From the NCBI GenBank assembly GCA_007693585.1, contig REDH01000115.1, positions 1-48,921 of the forward strand: DNA of 48,921 nucleotides. Direction: 5' to 3'. Origin of the DNA: Deltaproteobacteria bacterium (lineage in GTDB: Bacteria; Myxococcota_A; Bradymonadia; REDH01). The notes below the pieces were generated by a model. It searched no databases and was not told the DNA's origin. It saw only the letters and a list, made by a program, of their open reading frames with translations. Positions 1-8,035 of the stretch are shown one piece after another. Both the position numbers and the translations under genes were made by a program. Numbering within the stretch: position 1 is the first letter of the stretch; each line of letters starts with the position of its first letter.

Positions 1-2
1 TA

Positions 3-698
3 CGCGTCACGGGGTCGTGCGGGACGGTGACGAGCACCGCGCGCACGCTGACGGTGAACGGCCCGACGGCCATCATCAGCCACCCGTCCGCGCAGTTCAT
101 CGGAGCCGGCCAGAATGCCAGCTTCTCCGTGGGGGCAAGCGGGGCGAGTCTTTCCTACCAGTGGCAGCGCAGGAACCACGGCAGCAGCACGTGGAGCAAC
201 GTGACCAACGGGGGGGTGTTCAGCGGAGCCACCACCGCGACGCTCACCCTGACGAATGTGCCGGGCAGCCTGCACAACACCTTCTACCGCGCACGGGTCA
301 CCGGAGCATGCGGCTCCGCGGTCAACAGCGACGAGGCTGCGCTGCGGGTCATCAGCGCCGACAACGGCTGCGGCGGGTCGGACCCCCTGCCCAATCCCCC
401 GGGAACGTCCTGCGGCACGTGCGGCACCTACCAGTGCAGTGGCAGCAACAACACCGTCTGCGTCGGCAGCACCGACACCCAGACGGATCCGCAGAACTGC
501 GGGACCTGCGGCAACGACTGCGGGCCCAACTTCGATTGCCTCAATGGCGGCTGCATCTGCGGATTCGAGCTGTGCGCGACCGGCAGTCAGGTCTGTTGCG
601 ACTGCTTCGAATTCTCGCCGACGCCGTCGTTTCCCAAGCGTTGCGCATTCAGCAACGCCGATTGTGCCTCCATCTGCAGTGGCATGTTCGAGCCGTGA
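3..698 (+). CDS. Secreted Ig-like, cysteine-rich protein (5' end outside window)
   Basis: The reading frame is open from the window edge, so the true start lies upstream; the first internal GTG is at 27. The first residues look like the end of one Ig-like repeat (RVTGSCGTVTSTARTL). A full repeat follows, with the strand pattern ASLSYQWQRR and a closing FYRARVTGACGSAVNSDEA. After that comes a tail of roughly 110 residues very rich in cysteine (TSCGTCGTYQC, QNCGTCGNDCG, SQVCCDCFEF). Such Cys-rich tails are common on secreted or surface proteins of Myxococcota-like bacteria, where they probably form disulfides. The exact role is unknown. No transmembrane anchor is visible at the C terminus. Confidence 0.7.
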   Translation, partial: RVTGSCGTVTSTARTLTVNGPTAIISHPSAQFIGAGQNASFSVGASGASLSYQWQRRNHGSSTWSNVTNGGVFSGATTATLTLTNVPGSLHNTFYRARVTGACGSAVNSDEAALRVISADNGCGGSDPLPNPPGTSCGTCGTYQCSGSNNTVCVGSTDTQTDPQNCGTCGNDCGPNFDCLNGGCICGFELCATGSQVCCDCFEFSPTPSFPKRCAFSNADCASICSGMFEP

Positions 699-704
699 CC
701 CCTC

Positions 705-724
705 GGCGGGAGGCGCTTCCCGCC
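705..724. terminator. Hairpin after the Ig-like gene
   Basis: A perfect 7-bp stem, GGCGGGA / TCCCGCC, with a 6-nt loop lies seven bases after the stop codon at 698. There is no T-run, so it is only a candidate terminator. Confidence 0.35.
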
Positions 725-841
725 GGTCGCGGAGATCGGCGGATTGACGCGGGACCCGCGGCAAGATAGCCCTGCGTCGGGTGTCCCGCCCGCCGGGCTC
801 CCGGTTCCCGATCTCATGCGCAACCCTCCCCCGGAGACACC

Positions 842-2020
842 ATGACGCTCGCAGCCCGCACCTTCTGCGACGCGGCGGCGGCCCGCGGCTTCGGGGTGGT
901 CTCCGGGGTTCCGTGTTCGTGGCTTCAGCCGTTGATCGACGAGGTCTCCGCGTCCGGCGCGTGGCGCTACGTTCCGGCGGCCAACGAGGGGGACGCGACG
1001 GCCATCGCCGCGGGCGCGCATGTGGGCGGGGTGCGCGGGATCGCGCTCTTTCAGAACTCCGGTCTGGGCAACGCGGTCAATCCGCTGACGTCCCTGCACG
1101 ACACCATGCGGATCCCGGTGCTGCTCCTCGTGACCCATCGCGGCGCGCCGTCCGGTCCGCATGACGAGCCGCAGCATGATCTCATGGGCCGAATCACCCC
1201 GGAGCTGCTGGCGCTGATGGGGATTCCGCACCGCCCGTTCCCCCGCGGTCCGGCGGAGCTCGAGCGGGCGCTGGACGAGGACTGCGCGACCATGGACCGC
1301 ACCCGCCGCCCGGTGGCGTGGGTGGTCCCGAAGGGCGCGATCGGGAAGGGTGCTCCGCCCGCCTCGCCGCCCGTGCCGCAGCACGCGCCGCCCGTCCTCC
1401 AGCCGGCATCGGGACCTGCGGAGCTCGACCGTCCCGCGCTCCTGCGCGCCGTCCGCGCCCACGCTCGTCCCGGCGACGTGCTGATCGCCACGACGGGCTT
1501 CACGGGGCGCACCCTGTACGCGCTCGGCGATGCGGACGACCAGCTCTACATGGTGGGATCGATGGGCTGTGCCGTGTCCTTCGGGTTGGGTCTGGCCCTC
1601 GCGCGCCCGGAGCGTCGGGTCATCGTGCTCGACGGGGATGGCGCACTGCTCATGCGGCTGGGTGCCCTGTCGAGTGTGGGGTGGCTGCAGCCTTCCAACC
1701 TGTGGCACTTCCTGCTGGACAACGGTGTTCACGACTCGACGGGGGGTCAGGCCACGGCGACGGGTTTCGTGGATCTGGCCGCGATCGCCGCGGCGTGCCG
1801 GTACCGTTCGGTCCTCCGCGTGCAGGGGAGCCCGGACGTGGCCACGGCCATGGACTCCGGCGGCGGCGGCCCGGTGTTCGTGCACTGCCCGATCCGTCCG
1901 GGAGCGGGCATGACCCTTCCCCGCCCGGCGATCGCGCCGCAGGACGTGGTTGCTCGGCTGGAGCGGCATCTCGGGGTGCGGGTCTCGGGCGAGCGTGCTC
2001 CGGGGGCCGGTTCCGGGTGA
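842..2020 (+). CDS. Phosphonopyruvate decarboxylase-like TPP enzyme
   Basis: 392 aa, the usual length for phosphonopyruvate decarboxylase (AepY/Fom2 type), which turns phosphonopyruvate into phosphonoacetaldehyde in phosphonate biosynthesis. The N-terminal half has the family pattern GVPCSWLQPLI (about 22-32) and NEGDATAIAAG, with E49 the likely TPP-activating glutamate. The C-terminal half has the thiamine-diphosphate motif: GDG at 265-267 and N294. The related sulfopyruvate decarboxylase has the same fold, so the substrate is inferred. No phosphoenolpyruvate mutase (pepM) or transaminase lies nearby, which is unusual because these genes normally cluster. A weak TTGACG box at 744-749 could be part of its promoter. 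Confidence 0.82.
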   Translation: MTLAARTFCDAAAARGFGVVSGVPCSWLQPLIDEVSASGAWRYVPAANEGDATAIAAGAHVGGVRGIALFQNSGLGNAVNPLTSLHDTMRIPVLLLVTHRGAPSGPHDEPQHDLMGRITPELLALMGIPHRPFPRGPAELERALDEDCATMDRTRRPVAWVVPKGAIGKGAPPASPPVPQHAPPVLQPASGPAELDRPALLRAVRAHARPGDVLIATTGFTGRTLYALGDADDQLYMVGSMGCAVSFGLGLALARPERRVIVLDGDGALLMRLGALSSVGWLQPSNLWHFLLDNGVHDSTGGQATATGFVDLAAIAAACRYRSVLRVQGSPDVATAMDSGGGGPVFVHCPIRPGAGMTLPRPAIAPQDVVARLERHLGVRVSGERAPGAGSG

Positions 2021-2087
2021 CGGGTCCTCCGGCTTCGCGTCGCGGGCGCGGGGTGCTCGGGTGGCGCGATCGTGGTCCTGCCTTCCC

Positions 2088-2116
2088 TTGCGCGGCTCCG
2101 GTGGTTGGCGTATGAG
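2088..2116 (+). promoter_or_regulatory. Sigma70-like promoter for tRNA-Leu
   Basis: A -35-like TTGCGC (2088-2093), a 17-nt spacer and a -10-like TATGAG (2111-2116). The predicted start, near 2123, is about 8 nt before the tRNA. It probably also serves orn, which begins 43 nt after the tRNA with no clear terminator between. Confidence 0.45.
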
Positions 2117-2130
2117 CGCCGATGCCAGTG

Positions 2131-2213
<83 letters not shown>

Positions 2214-2256
2214 CTTCCGACCCTCCGGCGTTTTCGTCCGGGCATCCGCGGTGAGC

Positions 2257-2817
2257 ATGGCATCTTCTTCCCACCTTGTCTGGATCGACATGGAGATGAG
2301 CGGTCTGGATCCGGAGCGTGACCGGATACTGGAGATCGCCACCCTCGTGACCGATGCGGAGCTGCAGGTTGTGGCGGAGGGCCCGGAGCTGGTGGTGCAT
2401 CAGCCCGAGGAGGTCCTCGCGGGCATGGACGCCTGGAACCGGGAGCATCACGGTGCGAGTGGGCTCATCGATCGCGTTCGGGCCTCGTCGGTGACCCTGG
2501 CGGAGGCGGAGTCGCGCACGCTCGCGTTCCTGCAGGCGCATGTTCCGGAGCGGGGTTGTCCGCTCGCGGGGAATTCCGTGCACCAGGACCGTCGCTTCCT
2601 GTCGCGCTGGATGCCGGCGGTGGAGGGGTGGCTGCACTATCGTATCGTGGACGTGTCGACCCTCAAGGAGCTGGCGCGGCGCTGGGCGCCTCGGGTGGTC
2701 GAGGCGGCGCCGGCCAAGGCGGGGCGTCATCGGGCGCTGGAGGACATCCGCGAGTCGATCGAGGAGCTCCGCTGGTATCGCGATCATTTCCTTCGCCCGG
2801 GCGGCGGCGCGCGCTGA
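2257..2817 (+). CDS. orn: Oligoribonuclease (DEDD 3'-5' exoribonuclease)
   Basis: 186 aa, close to the usual 180-185 for Orn, which degrades 2-5 nt RNAs, including pGpG from c-di-GMP breakdown, to mononucleotides. The N terminus VWIDMEMSGLD carries the DxE pair (D11, E13). Further acidic motifs appear in NSVHQDRRFL and HRALEDIRES, completing the DEDD-h set. I chose the ATG at 2257 because the Orn homology starts directly after it; a GTG at 2251 is also possible. The gene sits just behind tRNA-Leu and is probably cotranscribed with it. A c-di-GMP synthase/phosphodiesterase is encoded at 19704, so the pGpG link is relevant. Confidence 0.95.
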   Translation: MASSSHLVWIDMEMSGLDPERDRILEIATLVTDAELQVVAEGPELVVHQPEEVLAGMDAWNREHHGASGLIDRVRASSVTLAEAESRTLAFLQAHVPERGCPLAGNSVHQDRRFLSRWMPAVEGWLHYRIVDVSTLKELARRWAPRVVEAAPAKAGRHRALEDIRESIEELRWYRDHFLRPGGGAR

Positions 2818-2853
2818 GGCCCGCCCGCGAGGCGTCATCCATTCTTCCCCCGC

Positions 2854-3882
2854 ATGAGCAGCATGGACAACCGGAACGCACAGGTCGCCCTCTTCGTGGA
2901 CGGCGACAACGTCCGCGGCCAGTCATGGCCCGCGATCCTCGACAAGGGCCGCCAGTTCGGGCGTCTGGCGGTGGCTCGCCTGTACATGGACTTCCAGATC
3001 CTCTCCGATGGTGGGGCCTCGGCCCGCGCGGCGGGTTTCGAGCCGCACCATGTGCTGGGCAAGCGGACGAGCGACGGTTTCAAGAGCATGGTCGACGTGG
3101 CCCTGGCGTGCGATGCCATGAGCATTCTGCACGAGTACCCGAACATCACGACGCTGATCATGGGGTCGGGGGATGCGGACTTCATTCCGCTGATCGCGAA
3201 CTGGAAGCGGCGTGGCAAGTACACGGTGGTCATGGCGAACGCATCCGCGCTCTCCGGGGAGCTTCGGCAGGTCGCCGACGAGGTCGTGACCTTCGGGGGG
3301 GGCGGTCGCCGCATCGGGGAACCCGGTCGTCGTGGGGGGCGCAGCACGCTTTCGCGCAACAAGCTCAAGCGGATCGTCCTCGACACGGCAGGGACCACGC
3401 GCCTGACGGACCGCGAGACGAGCCAGCCGCTGGTCCGGGTGGACTGGCTCATCGAGGAGTTGCACGAGCGGTATCCGGCCACGCGGGATGCGCTGCCGGA
3501 TGCGGAGTCGCTCGCCAAGCTGCTGATCGCCGACCTTCCCGAGCTCGATCCCATGGACGGGAAGGGGCGCTACTTCCTGCTCGGGGAGCCGGAGGACAGC
3601 GAGGACAACGGGGAGGAGGAGGATCGGGCCGGGCGTCCGGACGACCAGGCGGTGCTCGACATCTTCGCCGAGCTCTGCCGCGAGACGCTCCCGGTCGATG
3701 GTTCGTGGCTCAAGGCGTCGTCGGTGCTGAACGAGGGCAAGCGGCTGCTGGAGGACGGTCCGGGGTACGAGCTTCCGCGCAAGCGGCCGACCGGGTGGTT
3801 CCGGAGCCTGCTGGAGAGCACGGAGGGGGTCGAGGTGCGGACCACGGATGGTGGTCAGCTCGAGGTGCGCCGCGATCGATGA
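2854..3882 (+). CDS. NYN-domain (PIN-like) protein with OST-HTH/LOTUS-like C terminus
   Basis: 342 aa. The N-terminal ~150 residues match the NYN/LabA-like PIN fold, an RNase family. Acidic active-site candidates sit in ALFVDGDNVRG, VDVALACDAMS and IMGSGDADFIPL. After a glycine-rich hinge comes a central region of unknown type. The last ~80 residues (QAVLDIFAELCRE to the end, with WLKASSVLNE) look like an OST-HTH/LOTUS RNA-binding domain, a known partner of NYN domains in bacteria. A role in RNA cleavage or RNA surveillance is inferred. It lies 36 nt after orn, so the two RNA-linked genes may be cotranscribed. An 8-G run (3295-3302) inside the gene is in frame. Confidence 0.8.
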   Translation: MSSMDNRNAQVALFVDGDNVRGQSWPAILDKGRQFGRLAVARLYMDFQILSDGGASARAAGFEPHHVLGKRTSDGFKSMVDVALACDAMSILHEYPNITTLIMGSGDADFIPLIANWKRRGKYTVVMANASALSGELRQVADEVVTFGGGGRRIGEPGRRGGRSTLSRNKLKRIVLDTAGTTRLTDRETSQPLVRVDWLIEELHERYPATRDALPDAESLAKLLIADLPELDPMDGKGRYFLLGEPEDSEDNGEEEDRAGRPDDQAVLDIFAELCRETLPVDGSWLKASSVLNEGKRLLEDGPGYELPRKRPTGWFRSLLESTEGVEVRTTDGGQLEVRRDR

Positions 3883-4040
3883 GCCCACCGGCGCGAGGAA
3901 GCCGAGCGCGCAAACCTTGCGCCGCCGTCGCGTTTCGTGCTCGGGGTGGAGTTGCGGTTGATCCCGGGTGGGCCGCGTTGAACACTGGTCTCCTGCATGC
4001 GGTGCCCGCGCGGCCATGGTCCAGCCTCCGGAGTACGTTC

Positions 4041-5603
4041 ATGTTCCGTGTCCATCTTGGCGGTTCGGTTGTTCAGCGTCGAGCGGACGAGAGTGTCCTC
4101 GACGCATTGCTGCGGGGGGGCGTCGATGTCCCCTTCTCCTGCAGGAAGGGGTCGTGCCAGACGTGTCTGCTGCGCGCGGTGGAGGGGGACCCCGGGAGCC
4201 GGTCGACCCGGGGCCTGCACCCGGCGCTGGTGGAGAGTGGCCACTTCAAGCCCTGTGTGTCGAGACCTGCCGGAGATCTCGTGCTGGCCCCGGCGGATCT
4301 GTCGAGGCGTCCCGTGCGGGCCGTCCTGGCGGAGCGTCACCTGCTCTGTCCGGGGGTGGTGAGGCTTCGCCTGGAGCTCGAGACGGCGATGCACTGGGTG
4401 CCCGGGCAGCACGTGCGTGTGCATCATCCCGGTGGTGCGGTCCGTCCGTATGCGATCACGAGCGTGGGCGAGGAGGACTGGTTTCTGGAGCTGCACGTGC
4501 GGTTGATCGAGGGTGGGCTCGTGAGCGGCTGGCTGACCCGTGGCCTTGCCGTGGGGGAGTCGTTCATGCTGGAGGGTCCGCTGGGCTCGGCGACGTGGTC
4601 TCCGGCGGAGGCGGAGCGGCCGCTGTTGCTTGTGGGGGAGGGGATCGGGGTGCCGGCGCTGGCCGGGATCGGGAGGGCGGCGCTGCGCGGTGGGCACGCC
4701 GGGCTGGTGCTGGTCAGCACGGTCCATCCCGACAGGGTGGCCTGCGCGGTGCGCGACTCGCTGGCGTCACTGGTGGCCGCGGCTCCCGAACAGGTGAAGT
4801 GGACGACGCGCGTGCGGTCGGAGGAGGAGACGCAGGACGTGTTCCTGCGCACGGCGCGGGCCGCGATGGCCGAGGCGGCGACGCTTGCGCCGCTCACCGG
4901 CTGGACGGTCGTCACCCAGGGCGAGAGTGACGTGGTGGAGGCGGTTCGCATCGCGGCGGTGGAGGCCGGCGTGCCGCGGGCGCACATCATCGCCGAGCCG
5001 TATGCGAGCGCCCATCCGGAGAAGCCGCAGGACGACCCGAAGCTGGCTGGGATCCGGCCGGACCCGGAGCTGTGGGAGGCCCTGGGTGACGGCCGGCTGC
5101 TGCGGGAGGTGCTCGAGGACTTCTACGGTCGGGTCTACGAGGACGAGCGCCTGGCACCGTTCTTCCACAATGTGACGAAGCAGCGTGCGGTGGACAAGCA
5201 GTACGCGTTCCTGCGGGATCTGTTCAGCGGGAGCCGGGATTACTTCGGGCTCAAGCCGTTCAATGCGCACCACTGGATGGTGATCTCGGACGAGCTGTTC
5301 GACTATCGGGAGGCGTTGTTCGAGGAGTGCGTGCGTCGTGCGGGTCTTCCCGAGGCATTCATCGGCCGCTGGAATGCGCTTCACGAGCTGTTTCGCCGGG
5401 AGATCGTCAAGGATCGTGCACGGGGCATGATCGTCGACGGCCGGGAGGTCCTCCACGAGGGGTATGCCGAGGAGGAGCTGGCCATGGACTGCGTCTGTGA
5501 CGGCTGCGGAACGGAGATGCGTGCGGGGACGCTGGGCCGGATGCACCGTCGCACCGGGCAGCTCTTCTGCGGGGCGTGCCAGGGGCGGCCGTCGGACGCG
5601 TGA
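4041..5603 (+). CDS. Fused [2Fe-2S] ferredoxin / flavin-NAD reductase / truncated hemoglobin
   Basis: 520 aa with four recognisable parts. Residues 1-85 are a plant-type ferredoxin with cysteines 34, 39, 42 and 72 (C-X4-C-X2-C-X29-C). About 88-325 is a ferredoxin-NADP-reductase-like flavin and nucleotide module (VRPYAITSVGEED, PLLLVGEGIGVPALAGIG). About 340-455 is a truncated globin (FYGRVYEDERLAPFF, then NAHHWMVISDELF with the likely proximal His). The C terminus has two CxxC pairs, C486/C489 and C510/C513, like a zinc ribbon. By analogy with flavohemoglobin it may carry NAD(P)H electrons to a heme for NO or O2 chemistry, but the domain order is reversed and an Fe-S domain is added. The ATG at 4041 is chosen because the ferredoxin fold starts there. 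Confidence 0.85.
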   Translation: MFRVHLGGSVVQRRADESVLDALLRGGVDVPFSCRKGSCQTCLLRAVEGDPGSRSTRGLHPALVESGHFKPCVSRPAGDLVLAPADLSRRPVRAVLAERHLLCPGVVRLRLELETAMHWVPGQHVRVHHPGGAVRPYAITSVGEEDWFLELHVRLIEGGLVSGWLTRGLAVGESFMLEGPLGSATWSPAEAERPLLLVGEGIGVPALAGIGRAALRGGHAGLVLVSTVHPDRVACAVRDSLASLVAAAPEQVKWTTRVRSEEETQDVFLRTARAAMAEAATLAPLTGWTVVTQGESDVVEAVRIAAVEAGVPRAHIIAEPYASAHPEKPQDDPKLAGIRPDPELWEALGDGRLLREVLEDFYGRVYEDERLAPFFHNVTKQRAVDKQYAFLRDLFSGSRDYFGLKPFNAHHWMVISDELFDYREALFEECVRRAGLPEAFIGRWNALHELFRREIVKDRARGMIVDGREVLHEGYAEEELAMDCVCDGCGTEMRAGTLGRMHRRTGQLFCGACQGRPSDA

Positions 5604-5618
5604 GCGCGTGGCCGGGCC

Positions 5619-6452
5619 TCAGGACGAGCGTCGCCCGTGGGGCGTGCGTTCCACGAGCCCGCGTGCGATGAGCTCGTCGACCATCCAGGAGGCGACCTGA
5701 ACGGCGCGGGTCCCGGGTCCGAAACCGGCGTCGAAGCCGAGCTCGAGGGCGAGCTCGTGTCCGATGCGGGGTCCTCCGGCGGCGATGAGGAGTCGCTCGC
5801 GGAGCCCTTCGGCTTCGAGGAGCTCGACGAGCTCGGTGAGGTTGACCTTGTGGACATCCTTCTGGGTGACGATCTGGGAGACGAGGAGGACGTCGGCGTC
5901 GAGTTCGATGGCCCGGGCGACGAGTTCCTCGTTGGGGACCTGTGCGCCGAGGTTCCATGCGGCGACGCCGCGGTAGGCCTCGAGTCCCTTGTCGCCGTCG
6001 AAGCCCTTCATGTTCATGATGGCGTCGATGCCGACGGTGTGGGCGTCGGTGCCGGTGCAGGCCCCGAGGACGACGATGTCGCGCCCGACGCGTTCGGCGA
6101 CGAGGGCCTCGATCTCCTTTTTGGAGCGCTGTGGCGCAGCGACCTTCGCGACCTCGATGGAGGTGAAGTCGATGGTGGCGCGGGTGCGTGCGTAGACGAT
6201 GACGAAGGTGTAGCCGTCGCCGAGGTCTGCGGCGTGGTAGATCTGCGGGTCTTCGAGTCCCATGGCGAGGAGCAGGCGCCGAGCGGCTTCCCGGGCCTCG
6301 TCGCCGAAAGGGACGGGGAGGCTGAAGGAGAGCTGCATGATCCCGTCGTCGAGGGTGTCGCCGTAGGGGCGGACGCTGGTGAGATCGGGAGGGGTGGCGC
6401 CGGTTCGGCCGTGGATGGTCATGGGCGTGTGGTGTGGGGGGAGTGGGGTCAT
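5619..6452 (-). CDS. kamE: Lysine 5,6-aminomutase beta subunit
   Basis: 277 aa; the family is about 260. KamE binds adenosylcobalamin and PLP and, with KamD, moves the terminal amino group of lysine to C5. The cobalamin motif DxHxxG is visible (TDAHTVGIDAIMN, His138). Eleven residues later is K149 in NMKGF, the same spacing as the PLP lysine K144 and cobalt ligand H133 of the Clostridium sticklandii enzyme. The N-terminal dimerisation domain and the B12-binding Rossmann fold (ADVLLVSQIVTQKDVHK) are both present. The start at 6452 overlaps the kamD stop as ATGA, which indicates translational coupling; a second ATG at 6422 is possible. It is the last gene of the operon and converges with the redox-globin gene 15 bp away. 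Confidence 0.93.
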   Translation of the reverse strand: MTPLPPHHTPMTIHGRTGATPPDLTSVRPYGDTLDDGIMQLSFSLPVPFGDEAREAARRLLLAMGLEDPQIYHAADLGDGYTFVIVYARTRATIDFTSIEVAKVAAPQRSKKEIEALVAERVGRDIVVLGACTGTDAHTVGIDAIMNMKGFDGDKGLEAYRGVAAWNLGAQVPNEELVARAIELDADVLLVSQIVTQKDVHKVNLTELVELLEAEGLRERLLIAAGGPRIGHELALELGFDAGFGPGTRAVQVASWMVDELIARGLVERTPHGRRSS

Positions 6453-8035
6453 CCGTCGAGGTGGAGCGCGCGCCGGAGGGCGGTCTCGAGCGGGTTGTAG
6501 TAGTCGGGGGAGCGCGATGCGACGCCCGCCAGTCCTCGTCCTGCGTTGGGGAGGCGTCGAACGCCGGCGAAGGTCCCTCTTCCGAGGGCGTCGAAGAGTC
6601 CGTCGCGGCGGATGTCCTCGAGGAGCTCGGCGGTTCTGGCGAGGGTGTCCTGGGCGCGTTTCTGGATGAGGCCGCCGGGTCGGAAGACGACCTCGTCGCC
6701 GATGTCGCGGAGGTTGTTCATGACGACCTGGGCGTTCTCGAGGGCGATGTGGCGGTCGGCGATGTGGGGGGTATGCATGGCCTCGGTGTGCATGCCGAGG
6801 AGCTGGACGCCCTGTCGGGTCCAGGCGCCGATGATGTTGAAGAGGGTGTCCTGGGCGAGTCCGCGGAGGATGTTGCCGGTCATGTACCGGGTGGGGGGCA
6901 TGTACTTGAGGCGGTGGTGGGGGAAGACCTCGCGGACGAGCTGGGCCTGTGCGAGCTCGAGGAGGAAGCCGTTCTCGAGGGTGGGGTCCATCTCCATGGC
7001 GTGCCCGAGGCCGAGCTGTTCCGGGGGGACGCCACAGCGGAAGGCGAGCTGTTCGTTGATGAACTGGCTGGTGAGGACGGTGTGGGTGGCCTCGACGGCG
7101 TCGTCGGTGGTGAGGTAGTTGTCCTCGCCGGTGTTGAGGATGACTCCGGCGAGGCCGTTGATCATGCGGGAGAAGTACTGGTCGATGAGGGTCCGCTGCA
7201 TGTTGATGTCGCGGAAGAGCACGCCGTAGAGGGCGTCGTTGAGCATCATGTCGAGCCGTTCGAGGGCGCCCATGGCGGCGATCTCGGGCATGCAGAGGCC
7301 GGAGCAGTAGTTGCAGAGCATGATGTATCGGCCGAGCTGCTCGCCGACGTCGTCGAGGGCTTCGCGGACGATGCGGAAGTTGGCCTGTGTGGCGTAGGTG
7401 CCGCCGAAGCCTTCGGTGGTGGGTCCGTAGGGGACGTAGTCGATGAGGGACTGCCCGGTGGACCGGATGACGGCGATGATGTCGGCGCCCTGGATGGCGG
7501 CGGTGCGGGCCTGGACGGCGTCCTCGTAGATGTTGCCGGTGGCGACGATGACGTAGAGGAGCGGATCGGGGTGCGTGGTGCTGCGCGCGATGCGTTCGGC
7601 GCGGGTGTTGCGGGTCTGGCGGATGGTGGCGATGGCGTCGTTGGTGAGGCGCTCGGCGGTGTCTCGGATGTCGTGGGCGGGGAGCTCGGGGAGGGTGAAG
7701 AGGTCGACTTCGCCGGCGGTGACGGCGCGGGCGACGTCGGCAGCGGAGCGGTCGAGGGATCGCATGGCGTTGACGAGCGGCGTGGTGATGCCGTCGCCGA
7801 GGCGGCCGGCGTCGACGAGGGTATCGACGAGCCGGTTGGGCAGGGGGGTGCCGTCCTCGTCGGCGTCGTCGACGCCGAGGAACCGGGTGATGGTGCGCTC
7901 GACGGCGACGGTGGTGCGTTCGCGGACGAACCGGTCCACGTCGTCGGCGATGTCGGAGGCGGCCGCGCGGCAGGCGGCGATGGTATCGGGGTCGAGGTCG
8001 AGGCGGCTGTGCACGGTGGAGCTCGTGGGATTCAT
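6449..8035 (-). CDS. kamD: Lysine 5,6-aminomutase alpha subunit
   Basis: 528 aa, near the ~520 of known KamD. This is the TIM-barrel subunit that holds the substrate and cofactors together with KamE. Family blocks include YVIVATGNIYEDAVQ, AIQGADIIAVIRSTGQSL, YVPYGPTTEGFGGTYATQAN and LCNYCSGLCMPEIAAMGA. It starts at 8035 with ATGA overlapping the kamC stop, and its own stop overlaps the kamE start, so subunit stoichiometry is probably kept by coupling. Downstream genes of the fermentation route (kdd, kce, kal) are not in this window. Confidence 0.95.
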   Translation of the reverse strand: MNPTSSTVHSRLDLDPDTIAACRAAASDIADDVDRFVRERTTVAVERTITRFLGVDDADEDGTPLPNRLVDTLVDAGRLGDGITTPLVNAMRSLDRSAADVARAVTAGEVDLFTLPELPAHDIRDTAERLTNDAIATIRQTRNTRAERIARSTTHPDPLLYVIVATGNIYEDAVQARTAAIQGADIIAVIRSTGQSLIDYVPYGPTTEGFGGTYATQANFRIVREALDDVGEQLGRYIMLCNYCSGLCMPEIAAMGALERLDMMLNDALYGVLFRDINMQRTLIDQYFSRMINGLAGVILNTGEDNYLTTDDAVEATHTVLTSQFINEQLAFRCGVPPEQLGLGHAMEMDPTLENGFLLELAQAQLVREVFPHHRLKYMPPTRYMTGNILRGLAQDTLFNIIGAWTRQGVQLLGMHTEAMHTPHIADRHIALENAQVVMNNLRDIGDEVVFRPGGLIQKRAQDTLARTAELLEDIRRDGLFDALGRGTFAGVRRLPNAGRGLAGVASRSPDYYNPLETALRRALHLDG

